Below, piece by piece: positions 1 to 11,249 of a stretch of 64,000 nucleotides of DNA (its first letter is position 1; each line of letters opens with the position of its first letter). Under the pieces are notes generated by a model. It saw only the letters and a program-made list of their open reading frames with translations, was not told the origin of the DNA and did no database searches. Location: positions 930,001 through 994,000 of the forward strand of contig QANY01002375.1 in the NCBI GenBank assembly GCA_003255025.1, in the 5' to 3' direction. Position numbers and translations under genes: made by a program. The DNA is from Datisca glomerata (taxonomy: Eukaryota; Streptophyta; Magnoliopsida; Cucurbitales; Datiscaceae).

Positions 1-512
1 TATTTATGTCTCTCTCTCACTCTTTGTTTCTCTCTGTCTCTCTCTCACACTCTCGCTCTCGTTCTCACTCTTTCTATCTCTCTATTACTCGCTCTCTGTC
101 TCTATCTCTCTCTATCTCGCTCTCGCTCTCTCTATCTCTCCTTCCTTCTCTCTTTCGCTCTCTCTCATTCTCTCTCTCTCTCACTATTTGTCTTTTTCCC
201 TCTCATTATCTCTCACTCTTTGTCTATTTTTGTCTCACACACATACACACACACTCTCACTCTTTGTTTCTCTCTATCTCTCTCTCTCAGACTCTCTCAT
301 TCTCACTCTTTATATCTCTCTCTCACTCACTCTCACTCTATCTCTCTCATTCTATATCTCTCACTCTCTGTCTCTTTTTGTCTCTCTCTCTCTTTCTCAC
401 TCTTTTCTCTCTCTCTCTCTCTCTGTCACACACACACACACACACACACACTCTCTCTCATTCTCACCCTTTTCTATCCCTCCCTCCCTCCCTCTCTCTC
501 TCAACATTATAC
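1..512. repeat. CT-rich microsatellite with an embedded (CA)n tract
   Basis: Almost pure pyrimidine on this strand, built from imperfect CTCTCT, TCTCAC and TCTTTGTC units. A clean CA dinucleotide run lies near 427-450 and short CCCT units near 478-492. All three forward frames stay open only because TCTC repeats encode Ser and Leu, so the apparent Ser/Leu/His-rich proteins are artefacts. The left edge of the array lies outside the window. No gene is supported. Confidence 0.95.
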
Positions 513-660
513 TAACTGTATAATGTATACCATTTAGTTTTACACAATTTAGAATAAAAGTTGTCATTCCTATGCAAAAAGGAAGCTGTTTCCTTCTAAC
601 AAACTCCCCTAGTTCTATCTAGGGATTTACTTTTCCAATCTAGTACTGTAGAGAAATTTA
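513..660. other. AT-rich spacer leading into the LINE
   Basis: Short non-repetitive stretch between the microsatellite and the first recognisable LINE codons. It could be the remnant of the LINE 5' untranslated region. No promoter motif or target duplication is clear. Confidence 0.4.
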
Positions 661-666
661 AGTTGT

Positions 667-1118
667 GGAGGCCGAGGAGAACATTTGCCCCATTAATGGG
701 AGTGTTGATCAAGAAATATTGAAGCAATTAGACACCTGGAAACTGACAGAGGAGGAGATAGAAGAGATTGTTATCCCTCGAAAGGTCACTTTTATCGATT
801 TAGAGAATTGTGGGATGAGTATTCTTAGTAGACTATATGCCTCGAGGAAGTATAATCTTTTGGGTCTGAGGAGAGCACTTTTGATGGCTTGAAACGAGAT
901 GATGATATTCATTTTGTGGAGGTGGACAAGGATCAGTTCCAAATATTCTTCCAAATGGAGAATGTGATGAAGTTTTAGTGGAAATGGACCATGGATTTTT
1001 TAGGAACACTATTTGTTGTTAAACATATGACTCATAGACTGAATTTCGATTCTGATGTATTCAGCTGGGATAATTTTTGGATCCAAATCCACCAACTTCT
1101 TATTGAATGCAGAAATTA
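667..1118 (+). pseudogene. LINE ORF1, N-terminal part
   Basis: Reading from about 667, an acidic N-terminus (MEAEENICPINGS) is followed by residues such as RKVTFIDLEN. After frameshifts comes a segment resembling the plant LINE ORF1 domain DUF4283, with a QIFFQMENV stretch, a WTMDF stretch and then FWIQIHQLLIEC. In intact relatives this domain binds the element RNA. The frame has a stop near 890, another near 976, and then runs into the inserted repeat after about 1118. The assignment rests on the order of these motifs and on the ORF2 that follows. Confidence 0.7.
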
Positions 1119-1119
1119 C

Positions 1120-3050
1120 TAAGATCGATTGGTTTTAAAATTAAAAAAATTTAGATTTGAACCACGAACGGTTCATAGACGGAATATCAATTTTTTTTTC
1201 GATTTAACTTAATTAATCATATTAAATAATTAAAAATCAATTTTAGTTTGATCATGCATATACAATATAAAAATGTTTAGATTAAGAAAAAATAATTTTT
1301 CACATTTACTTTGTATCGGAGAATTTCTGAACTGGTGGAACTCCCTCGAGCATTCTTTATGTTCCTCAAGCTTTAAGATCAGAATCACAAACTTGATCTT
1401 CCACGAACGATTTCTGAATTAGTCCAATAACCACACATTAATAAGAAATACATCTCAAAAGAATTTAACGTAGGAATTTGAGTGTGAGCTCTCAAAACGA
1501 TTGCATAACAAAAATCAAATCTTCATTCTTCAGACTAATTTCGATGGCAACAATAGTGAGAGGAGAAAACGTTTTTCTCTTCTTTTTTTGTGTTGATAAC
1601 AACAACGACGTCTAATACTTGTTATCTCTTTGCATTCCAATTACTATTAGATATTTATCAAAGGATAATTTTTAGTATTTAGAAATATACTCATATATTA
1701 TAAAATTCCTGAAAATTTCTCTAATTATCTATTATTGCCCAAAATTATATGATCTCTTAGAGTTTTAGTTGTATCAAAATTTATCATTCAATTGATAAAT
1801 ATAATTGACCATTATCAATTAATTAATTAATTAATTTAATTATCCAATAATTAAAAAAATAATAAATAAATAAATTTAATATAATAATTACACTTAACTA
1901 ACTTAAGTGGCATCACCTATCACATATAGGTGAATGAAATATGCCTTGGTACCAAAACACATTTTGGTCCAACTGAATTTATTTTTCTATTCCTGTACTC
2001 TGACCTATTTCTGAAACTGAATTGGACTTACATGAACAAAGCTTAGGATTCAAAAACCCGGTGAATTTATCTCTATAAATTCTCGACCTATTTAATTGTG
2101 ACATCGTACGACCCAACTATAAATTCGATGCCGAATCGACTCTCGATTCATGCGCGCTACATTTTCTATTTGTGTAAATAAACTCTATTTATTTTCACAG
2201 TACACAAAATATTTTAAATTAATATCAATCGTGAAAATCAGTAATAAGAGTGGAATGTTAAATTACCATTTACCCCTCTTATTATTATTTCATTAACTTC
2301 TTTATGACTGTGAATAAGAAATACATTATCGTGAATTGTCTCATACAATTCATAAGTTTTACTCAATGACTCATTTCATCGAATACTTAGCCAAGTTAAC
2401 TTCTTCACAGACCCAACAATAAAGCATAATGTGATATTGTTGCTTTCGCAATCCAATTATGAATTTCCATATCAGTGAATCACGCAACTTATACTTAATT
2501 AAATTACAATTTCAATAGCCGAGGTATTGCCTGCCAATTCAAACTCACTCATTTGACATATAAAATATTGCAACTAACCAAGTCAAGTTACGTATTCACC
2601 TTAAGATTAATGTAATTATGAAAATATCCTTAAGGTGTAACAATTAGATTTAGAGCTAGGTAAACGGTTTTAGACTCTAAACTAATTTGTTACCAGTTTA
2701 TTCGACATTCATAACATGTCTAGGTTAACTATTTGAGTTTTCACTCCTATGCCCGAAGACTGGCATCCAACGGTTCAACATAACATTCGTAATCAGATTT
2801 AATTGCCCAGTCGATCCTAAAATTGCGGATATCATTCTGAACTATTTCAGAAGTGTTCATCTAGAGATGCTTCTGTCTTCACTCTTCTTTCATTGAAAAT
2901 ATTTCTAGGACTTGAATAGTCTACAAACACGATTTAATTTAAAATAAAACTTTCAATTTATTCATAAAAATTCAGCAATACAAATATTTGAGAAATAACT
3001 AAATACAAATAAATATTTATTACACGCTACTTTATGGATATATTCCAACA
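1120..3050 (-). mobile_element. 1.9-kb solo-LTR-like repeat, copy 1 (minus orientation)
   Basis: This AT-rich block has no coding capacity. Its reverse complement aligns end to end with 13068-14943; for example the CGAATCGACTCTCGATTC region at 2132 matches 13960-13980. Read on the minus strand it begins TGTTGGAATATATCC at 3050, a typical plant LTR start, and ends near 1120-1130 after a segment carrying ACCGTTCGTGG. It interrupts LINE ORF1. A clean target duplication was not found; the flanks suggest age. A solo LTR or terminal-repeat-only element is the best reading, but a non-autonomous DNA element is not excluded. Confidence 0.65.
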
Positions 3051-3061
3051 ACAATAATATA

Positions 3062-4432
3062 GTTGGGGATCTCCCTTTGGGGAAAATGGGGCAAATTTAA
3101 GGATGGGAAAAATTTAAGGATACGGACGAAAGCTTTTCCAAAGATGGTTTCAAACTCAAAAGGTTTATTAGGGTCAAGGTGGAGATCAAGATAATAAACC
3201 TCTCTAGAATGGTTCTGTCATTAGCTTTGATGGGCAGAGGATTTGGCTTTATATATTTAAGAGACTTCCACGATTCTACTGTTTCTGTGGAAGGATTCTT
3301 CATACAAAATCGACGTGTAAGGAATAGGAGAAAGCGATGAAGGATGGAACTAAGAAAGGGGTATGATGATAATATAGAAGCACTAATTTTTTGCACGTGG
3401 AAAGTTATTTCGCCTAGATCTAGTCACATCGATTACAGAGGCACCGCTGATTGTTTTAGGGGAAGAGGAGGTGGAAGGAGGAGAAATAAATATGAGGGGC
3501 AGAAAGTGGGACTCACCGGAGAGAAACGAGAGCCAAAACCTTCATTCAGATGAAGATGAGGTGAATAGCCATCAACAAGAGCACTCCACCGGAATAAATC
3601 AAACTCGCAAGGACATGGATCTACAATCGCAAAAACAGAAACAGTTAAAACCTGCTCTGATGAGAGTAATGGAGGTCCAACTCGAAATACCCAAGCAGAG
3701 GAGTTCATGAGTTATGTCAGATCTGAATGTGTGCCGAGGATGGTAGGGATGGAGGTGTATGAGGCCAGGCTGAAATATGACACGATGGGGGTTATTCCTC
3801 CAATGAACTTGACCAATCGGAGCAACAGGATCATCAACTAGACGACGACAAGGACGGATGGGGAGCCGCTTTGGGTGGTTCTGGAAAATCTGGACCAAGA
3901 TTTTATGGGGGAGAATATTGAGGAAGATCTATTTTCAAATATTGACTCAACAGAGAGAATTTCAGAGATACCAGCCGTTGAGGACATAAAAGATGGCAAC
4001 ATGGGAGTCAATTTAGGGATATCTTCATGTGGTGGAAAAATACCTGAGGATATACCTACAAAGATGGAAATTTGGTTACTGAGGAAGTAACTATGGTTAA
4101 TATTGAGGTGAGTGATGTTGAAGGGGGAAGTGGGATGAGCCTCTATCAGGGCCCAATTCTTGTCAATCTTGATCCATTCGTATTTGGGCCCTTTATTGAT
4201 AGTTTGGATAGAGCTGGGCAAGGTAGAAAATGGAGGAAGCCTGGGTCACAGAGAAAAGTATCTATAGGATCCTTTCATGCTCAATTGTTGGGACCAAAAG
4301 AAGACTTGAAGTTTCGGTGGGTGATGAGTTCGCCTCATTCAATGATCAAGGATAAAAAATGGAAAATTGAAGGTGACGTTACTTTGAGGGTGAAGGACTT
4401 CAGCCTAAAATGGCCCCAAGTTCATCATTGAA
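3062..4432 (+). pseudogene. LINE ORF1, C-terminal part with zinc-knuckle remnant
   Basis: The reading frame resumes after the inserted repeat. Near 3265-3330 one frame reads RLPRFYCFCGRILHTKSTC, a slightly altered form of the cysteine-histidine knuckle found after DUF4283 in plant LINE ORF1. Downstream the sequence is low-complexity and hydrophilic, as expected for the variable C-terminal half. It ends at a stop at 4429-4431, overlapping the ORF2 start at 4410. At least one frameshift (near 3330-3345) and stops at 3553, 3710, 3840 and 4090 break it. Confidence 0.6.
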
Positions 4433-5251
4433 AATTCTGCGTTGGAATCGTCAGGGAGTGGGGAGTCCCTTGAAAATTCATTCCCTTAAGAAGTTGTATA
4501 AACTTCACTCCCTAGATGTGATGGTTTTTAGTGAGACTAAAAATGGAGTAAGTCGTATGAAAAGTGTGTGGGGAATGAAATATTATTTAATTATTTATCC
4601 ATGTGGCCTTGGCGGAGGTCTCACTCTATTAATGGAATAAAGATGATAGTGTGGTAAATATTGTTATTAGTAAATACTTGGGGGTTTTTTTATTAAAGCG
4701 GTAGTGAATGATTCAGTGGTAAATAAACATTGGAGTCTGCTTTATGGTGTATGCGCACTAATGAGGCAACACGCTAGGATCAATGAAACATGCTCAACGT
4801 TTAGTTATCTAGAATTGTTTAGCCTTTCACATTATGCAGTGATTTTAATGTTATATTTTCTCCATTTGAGAAGGTGGGAGGGAACCAGAGCTCTTGGTCC
4901 TAAACTGATGGCTTCCTACAATTTATTTCAGAGTGTGAGTTGATCGATTTGGAAGATTCTAGAGTGCCATTCACGTGGGCTAACAAGAGGCCAGGAATGG
5001 ATCTAATTTCGGAAAGGTTGGATAGATGTCTCAACAATGAGGCATGGATCTATATTTATTCTGAGTGTAAACCGAAACACATTCCGTGTGGTGGCTCATA
5101 CCATGTTGCTTTGCTTGTAGATACGGGTAAAAAATTTAATAACTGGAAATGTATTTTCCAGTGCCATAGATGTTGGGCTGACTTTGAGGAGTGTAGGATG
5201 ACAGTGGAAAATTGTTTGAAGAGAAATCCAAGGGGCAGTTTTATCACCTAG
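4410..5251 (+). pseudogene. LINE ORF2, endonuclease domain
   Basis: The start ATG at 4410 is followed by LKILRWNRQGVGSP, the usual N-terminus of a plant LINE apurinic-like endonuclease. The catalytic-region motif VMVFSETKN follows about 35 residues later. A stop at about 4640 and a degraded stretch separate this from the C-terminal half. There, SRVPFTWANKRPGMDLISERLDR (about 4960-5030) is the conserved end of the domain. Such enzymes nick target DNA to prime reverse transcription. The break makes this copy non-functional. Confidence 0.8.
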
Positions 5252-5480
5252 AAGCTAAGTCATATAAGAAAGGGTTTGCTTAAATGGTGGAAAAATGAGC
5301 CATTAGCTAATTCGAAAAAAAAAATTAGCTAGTGAGCTAGAGGCCGAAATAAACGTATTATAGTCCTATTTGGCAGACAACGTAGAGATGTATCCTATTA
5401 AGGTGTTGGAGCATAAGATTGGGAAAGCTCTCCTTCAAGAGGAGAAATATTAGAGGGATAGAACTAAAGCGGATTGGCTA

Positions 5481-6890
5481 GTGGCGGGGGATAGAAACAC
5501 AAAATTCTTCAATGCCAAGGTCCAAGACAGGAGAAGACAAAACAAAATATATGGTTTGATGGATCATCAAGGCAAGTGGATTATGAACCATGATGAAATC
5601 AAAAGAGAAGTCCAACGTTACTTTGTGGATTTATTCAAGTCCACTAAGCCCAGTATCTTCAATTTGGTGCTAATGACTATGGATAAAAAGCTAGAAGAAG
5701 AGGATGCAGATCGGTTGGACAAGCCCGTTGAGGAATGGGAAATGGACAAGGCAATTAAAAAAATTGGTGATACGAATGCCCTAGGCCTAGATGGGTTTCC
5801 AGCCAGTTTTTATAGTCAATATTACAGACTTCTTAGAGGTGATGTCCTAATGCTTGTGAAAGATTTTTTTGAAATTTTTTATCTGCCCAAAGAGGAACAT
5901 TATACCTACTCAGCTCTTATCCCCAAGAAGAAAAGTACACAAAGTATGACTTGCGCCCTATCAGCTTGTGCAATGTTTTGTACAAAATATCTAAAAAATT
6001 CTTACTAATAGGCTACGGGAAGTAATCAACAAATTAGTCAATCAATCCCAAGGTGCTTCCATACAAAGTCATAATATTGGTGATAATATCTTGATTGCCC
6101 ATGAGATTTTTCATACTCTCAGAATGCTATAGAGTAAGGAAGGGGAAGCTGCATCAATCTTGACATGTCAAAGGCATGATAGGGTAGAATGAGATTTTGT
6201 AATTGCAGTTATGAGGTGCATGGGGTTCTCAGAAAAATGGTGTAAATGGATTTACTTATGTATATCTATGATATCTTTCAGTGTTATCATGAACAGGGAT
6301 GTTTCTAGCACCTTTTACCCTGAGAGATGCTTAAGGCAAGAAGACCCTCTTTCGCCTTATTTATTTTTACTATGCTCTGAAGTCTTATCATATATTCTGG
6401 CAGCTTTAGATGAGTCAGGAGCCATTGATGGTTTCAAAGCATTGAGAGACGGTCCATCGGTGTCCCACCTTTTTTTTGCGGATGACAGCCTGTTGTTTTG
6501 TCGGGATTTTGAATATGAACTCAAGTTGATCGACTCCATTTTCAAAAAACTAATATTTTTTAGTGCTAATATACATGCAACGAAACAAAAAAAACTAACG
6601 GGTACCTTAAAGATGGAGGTGAACAGTAATATAAGGAAATATCTTGTGTTTGAAACCAATTTTCGCTTATCCAAACAGGAGCTATTCAATGGTATAAAAG
6701 ATAAAGTTATCAATAAAATCAATGGATGGGCTGAGCGATGGCTTTCTACTGCAGGACGAGAAATTATGATCAAATCAATAGCCTAGGAAATTTTGATATA
6801 TGCTATGTCGTGTTTTAAACTCCCGCTTTCCCTCATTGATGATCTATGTATTAGGCTTGGGAAGTTTTGGTGGGGAGCATCGACCGATAA
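5481..6890 (+). pseudogene. LINE ORF2, reverse transcriptase domain
   Basis: Landmarks in order are GDRNTKFFN (5490), the ALGLDGFPASFY motif near 5785, the HLFFADDSLLFC catalytic box near 6470-6500, GREIMIKSIA at about 6760, and a further conserved segment ending FWWGASTDK at about 6885. FADD is the usual LINE form of the polymerase active site. Stops at 6006-6008, near 6132 and at 6784, and a frameshift near 6005-6200, disrupt it. The domain order and the FADD box make this a non-LTR rather than an LTR enzyme. Confidence 0.9.
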
Positions 6891-7190
6891 GCATTGATTG
6901 TTGCAGGGATGTATTTTCTATAGAAGCTAATGTTATCTTTTTGGGGCTCATCAATGGTGGTTTTAAAGAAGGGGAGAAAATTGAAGTTTGTTGTGCTTCC
7001 AAGGTGGTTCAGGTTCTCTCAAAGGCTACTAACAAGGATATAAGGAATGACACCATTATAACTAACATTCTGCACCTTATATATTTTTATAAGATTTCTT
7101 TTAAGCATGTCTCTAGGAACCTAAATATCTTAGCTAGTTTTGGCTGTGATGGTACCTATTCAGTGTCAGCTGACAATCTGCTTTTATAGT
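6890..7190 (+). pseudogene. LINE ORF2, C-terminal RNase H remnant
   Basis: A frame containing SIEANVIFLGLINGGFKEG, then a TNILHLIYFYKISFKHVSRNLN-type segment, matches the C-terminal RNase H domain of plant LINEs: the acidic residue region, then the HVSRNxNxxA ending. It follows the RT block directly, without the usual zinc-binding segment between them. I infer an internal deletion near 6890. The LINE 3' end is near 7190-7250 but no A-tail is preserved. Confidence 0.7.
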
Positions 7191-8769
7191 TATCTCGAGA
7201 TTGTAACCTAAATATTTATATCTCTTTTTTATGATTGTCTTGTTTTTGACAAAAACAATTGTGTAAAATAATATGACGAGTTTCACAACTTTTTGTAGAT
7301 AATTATAAATGCTATACAAATTGTAAAAATTCTTTTACAATTTTGCGGAAAAAAGAGAACATGTGTCTAAAATATATGTGGTTGGATCATGAAATAGTAA
7401 GATAACAATTGAAGCTAGAATGTCATTTTTGACATTTCAATATGATTGATAGGACTTTGTATAATTATTAAACTAGAGCTGCTATCCATATAACTAACAC
7501 CAATTACAAATGATGCTGTAATTTATATAAAAAAAATCACAAGCTATATATTGCCTCTTTAGACAATTATTTTTGGATCCACCACTAATTACATGAACAT
7601 CTTTTAGTTTTAATAAATACACATAACTCACTTGCCGTTATTGATGTGTAAGGTAAAAATATCTTTCTCCAATTGTGTATCTTGACTCAATCATAAATTT
7701 CAACTAAAAAGAGAACAATGTGCTAGGACGTATACTCAAATGCTTTGATAATCAAATAAAGAACATAACAAACCGCATAAACACTTATCAAAATAAATTT
7801 CTTCTCAATTAGGACAAGATTGACATTTTAAGAAGAAAATTGTACAATGAAATTCTGTATCAGCTAAATCAAAATGAGTAATTATAGGCTGATTAAGTTT
7901 TAGACAGTTTTAATTGATAAAGTAATTTGTCAGTCATTTGTAGCTTTTTATTTTTTTATACTTATTTAAATGATTTGTCATTTATAATTAGATTAAGTAA
8001 CTTGTAAATGATTCACATATCACTTGATCGTTTAAAATTTGATTAAGAGACTGATCTTTATAGAATTTTTCAAATGAAATTAGAAAAAATATTTGTATAA
8101 GTTTTAAAGGCATCATATAATTTAGTTAAAATATGTGGGAGGTTGGTGTAATGATCCCATAAGAGGCTAGGTTGATTTTTTTTGGGTCAAATTTGAGGAA
8201 TAAGAAGATTTTGAAATTAATAGTTCATATTTAAAGGATTTTTTCTCACTATTGTGTTGTGCCTTCACCACACACAAGTTGATTTAAGAGTTATAGTACT
8301 TAATTCTTTTTTTCTTTCATTTAATGCCTATTGATGTTTCAAAAGTGCATTTTCGAAGTCCTGGAGAGGAAGATGCATCTTGGGTTGACGTATAGTGTGA
8401 CTTGTCAGATATATTGGGTCATATGAGATTTCCTCATTTTCTCCCCGATCAAAATATCCAATAGGCATTAAATGAAAGAAAAAAAATTGAGTTCAAAGAC
8501 CAATCAATCTTTTAAGAGAACTTTTATGCCTTTTGTCTCATGGACATGTCTGCCATCGGAATTTAATTAAAGTTTTTCTGAATGTGAATATGTCATACAT
8601 GTAGTATGAACCCATACTCGGAAATTTGATTATCTCAAGCCACATTACCAAATAGATCTTGCTCGGATTTTTTCAGATACACGGTAATATACTTGAAATT
8701 TCAAATGATCTTTTCTTTAACGTGAGATGGTAATTCTAAAATAAAATAATGCATAAAGACTTTGTATTC
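7191..8769. other. AT-rich intergenic stretch
   Basis: No supported gene over this interval. It holds the inverted-repeat element at 8299-8491 listed separately. The part between the arms can be read as a short peptide-like segment (RSPGEEDASWVDV near 8360) that I do not recognise and that is interrupted by stops. Confidence 0.6.
8299..8491. repeat. Inverted-repeat, MITE-like structure
   Basis: A left arm at 8299-8333 (core TTTCTTTCATTTAATGCC) is repeated in reverse complement at 8459-8491 (core GGCATTAAATGAAAGAAA). The arms are about 33-35 nt and nearly perfect over the inner 25 nt, with roughly 125 nt between them. Size and shape fit a small MITE or an inverted duplication. Flanking target duplications are not obvious. 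Confidence 0.55.
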
Positions 8770-9165
8770 ATTTCATATATATGATCTATTTATTGTAGAT
8801 TGAATAACATCTTGTCTTCCTCCTCCTACAAGCACAGGCAATATTTGACCAAAATCATCTCCAAGTATCACCATACCTTCAAAAGGTTTTGCAGAAGTTA
8901 TCTTGTCTTTAAGTCCTTTTATAGCTCTAAGACTTTTGTCTATTGCCTCGAATGTAAATTTATGATCCAATTGTGATTGATCTCATATAATCAATCTAGT
9001 TTGATAAATTAAAACAACTAATTGACTTCCTTGTTTAATCTCACGTGTTTGGTTCTCAAATAATTCAATAGGTATGTCACACCTATTATGAGTTATTTTT
9101 CCTCTTAGAGGTAGAAGCGAAGTGATTCCTATTTTATTACCAACATAAGAGTTAAAATTTAAAAT
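8770..9165 (-). pseudogene. Helitron-type Pif1-like helicase fragment
   Basis: Read on the minus strand from about 9125, a frame gives PLRGKITHNRCDIPIELFE and then IKQGSQLV, followed by LDHKFTFEAIDKSLRAIKG and MVILGDDFGQILPV, ending GGGRQDVIQSTINRSYI at 8775. This is the conserved middle of plant Helitron RepHel helicases: the GRMAHS-like block, the HKY.FEALDRSLRDI block, the GGDFRQILPV Walker B/motif III region, and the R.DI..A.IN.SYLW block. In plants this subtype of Pif1 helicase is typical of Helitrons. The neighbouring Rep domain and the Helitron ends are absent, and there is a stop near 8990, so this is a fossil fragment. Confidence 0.85.
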
Positions 9166-9295
9166 TATTGTGTTAGTTTATGAAAAAAATATATTTCCTG
9201 GATGTTAACTTGAAAATGCATTACAGCTTGACAGATTGTTTAATTGTATAATAAACTTGAACTACAAAATAAACTAATCATAAACATTGTGATAT

Positions 9296-9790
9296 TTTTT
9301 CTTTTGGTTGAAAGGTAAATTTTATTTAACAAAATAATCGATACAGTTATAAGGGGCATATCAGAGGTAAAGACAAAGCAAACAGAAAAGCTAAATACAA
9401 CTAATAAATAGGACAGACTAGGAATATCCTAAGTCCATCTATCTATAAGCAAAGAATTACTATGAAGCCCATCCTTTTTAATAAAAAATAGAAGCCTATC
9501 CCTCACCATGTCATTGATTTTCTTTAAAATCAGAGGGGATTCCACTATCTTACCTGGAAAAACACTTTTATTCCTCTCTATCCATTGACAATATATTAAA
9601 ACACTAAATAGAAGTTTAACAGTTTTGGAAGACAAGTCCTTCGAAGATGTGATCCTTCAAAACCATCTCTGAATGGAACTGACAGAAATTTCATGGCAGT
9701 TAAGATCCCATTTAGCAAGAAGAGCCTGTAGAATAGGTCTGGCTGCATTACAAGTATATAAAATGTGCCAAAATAGAGTTCATAGATTAA
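9296..9790 (-). pseudogene. Second LINE, 3' end of ORF2 (zinc-binding/RT C-terminal region)
   Basis: On the minus strand from about 9780, a frame reads LFWHILYTCNAARPILQALL and, after a stop, SSKTVKLLFSVLIYCQWIERNKSVF. This is the typical zf-RVT and following segment near the end of plant LINE ORF2 (H-F-C region, then IW-ERN-R-F). Past the coding end the minus strand runs through TTTACCTTTCAACCAAAAG into an A-rich tail near 9296-9305, which is how plant L1 3' ends look. It is a 5'-truncated LINE copy, distinct from the plus-strand LINE upstream. Confidence 0.75.
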
Positions 9791-9841
9791 ATATGAGAAA
9801 AAAATGTTTTCGTTTAGAAGTTAGGATCAAAATAGAGTTAA

Positions 9842-10108
9842 TGTAAAGTAACCTTATTGACTGAGTTGTTATCTTTTTATTGGTTGTTATTTAAGTTGTT
9901 TAGTTAGGCTAACTTTCTAGTTAGTCAATTTATAGCTCACGTGTGCATGGCTTAGTTTCCTTAATGAGAAAAATATTATTCAGTTTATCTTTTTCTCTCT
10001 TCTTCTTCTTGTATATTCATTCTCTCTCGTGCTGCTTTCTTCTACTTGTCTTCTCTGCAATCTCTCTCAATTGAAGCTACTTCTTTTCTCTTTATGCAAA
10101 ACTCATCA
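9842..10108 (+). repeat. 5' LTR of copia element A
   Basis: Begins TGTAAAGTAACC and ends ACTCATCA. It matches 16387-16652 along its length with scattered substitutions, and is rich in CT runs near its 3' end. The LTR carries the element promoter and transcript ends; no exact start site can be set here. Confidence 0.95.
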
Positions 10109-10120
10109 TGGTATCAGAGC
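10109..10120 (+). other. Primer binding site of copia A (initiator tRNA-Met)
   Basis: TGGTATCAGAGC immediately follows the 5' LTR. This is the standard plant copia site complementary to the 3' end of initiator methionine tRNA. Confidence 0.95.
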
Positions 10121-10132
10121 CTTCAACTACAA

Positions 10133-11080
10133 ATGTCTATTTCTAATGATTATGCAACCTCCGAAACTGAGTCTCAAACTCAAACTCGAGCAAACCCTAG
10201 CATCCAAATCCCTATCACTAATTCCGTCGATGCTCACCTTCACTCTCCCATATTTCTCATCTCTAACATTTGTAATCTCATCTCTATTCGTCTTAATTTC
10301 ATGAATTTTATTCTCTGGAAATAACAAATCTCCTCCATCCTCAAAGCTCATTATGTCTTTGGGTATATTGATGGTTTAATACCTTAACCACCCATATATC
10401 TTTCTAATGACAAGGGAGAGTCTAAAAAATATCAATCCAAGATTTACCCAATGGAATGCCCAAGATCAAGCTCTCATTACCTTGATCAACGCAATCCTAT
10501 CTCTCATGGCCCTTTCTTATGTTTCAGGGTGTCAAACATCTAAAGAAGTCTATAACTCCATTGAAAGACAGTTCTAATCTATTTCTTGATCAAACATTCT
10601 CCAGTTGAAATCTGATATCCAATATGTGTCTAAGAAGGGCAATGAAACCATTGACTCTTACATTCAACGAATCAAAGAGATGAAGGACAAATTGGCTGCC
10701 ATGTCTATCAACCTTGAATACGAGGACATCTTGATCTTCACCCTCAACTACTTACCTAGTGACTACAATGTTGTTAGGACTTCCATAAAAGCTCGTGTTG
10801 AGCAAATGATTCTTGAAGAACTACGTGTTCTTTAAAGGTCAGAAGAAAAATTCCTAGAGTCCCAACATAGACATCATGAGAATCTTCTACAAATGACATC
10901 ACTTGTGGCTATCCAGAATCAAAATGTTTCCAAGGCCACAAATCGAGGGAAAAATTTTAGGTCTTTTAGGGGAGCTGGAAGATCAAATTTTGGGCGCTTT
11001 AATTCAGGACATGGTAGAATTCCCTTTAACAAGGGCAACATTCTCCTTCTGTTCTTGACCCAGCTCCTTCCCAAACTTCT
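10133..11080 (+). pseudogene. copia A gag remnant
   Basis: The ATG at 10133 opens a frame that runs through a Ser/Thr/Gln-rich N-terminus to NICNLISIRLN and FILWK, where a stop follows. It continues as ISSILKAHYVFGYIDG. Another in-frame block (10605-10835) gives GNETIDSYIQRIKEMKDKLA and then LNYLPSDYNVV. These match the plant copia gag (UBN2) fold. The basic, Gly/Arg-rich GKNFRSFRGAGRS region near 10950 is the usual nucleic-acid-binding tail. Stops and frameshifts at 10323, near 10386, and around 10550-10580 and 10835 break it. Confidence 0.85.
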
Positions 11081-11249
11081 CAACTGTCTTACAAAGGAGG
11101 TGTCAACACCATTTCTGACTCAACTCATGGTTCTCAACTACCAAGAATTTAGTCCCAGATCTATAAAAAACATGGGCACTCTACTGTGGACTGCTACCAC
11201 CACATGAACTTCTCTTTCCAAGGTAAAAAACCCTCTAGCAACTCTAGCT

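Larger units (their letters stand above)
660..7190 (+). mobile_element. Degenerate L1-type LINE retrotransposon, plus strand, split by a later insertion
   Basis: The order of coding remnants is that of a plant L1 element: ORF1 with a nucleic-acid-binding N-terminal domain and zinc-knuckle remnant, then ORF2 with endonuclease, reverse transcriptase and RNase H. Every block is broken by stops and frameshifts. A 1.9-kb repeat interrupts ORF1 between about 1120 and 3050. ORF2 appears to have lost the segment between the RT C-terminus and the RNase H domain. No poly(A) tail or target duplication could be set, so the ends are approximate. The element is dead and old. Confidence 0.85.

Noticed and set aside
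6..537. Three overlapping Ser/Leu/His-rich open frames
   Set aside because: All derive from CT/CA microsatellite; no stop codons arise in such repeats, so the frames are meaningless.
7134..7319. Small minus-strand frame at the LINE end
   Set aside because: AT-rich chance frame overlapping the LINE RNase H remnant.
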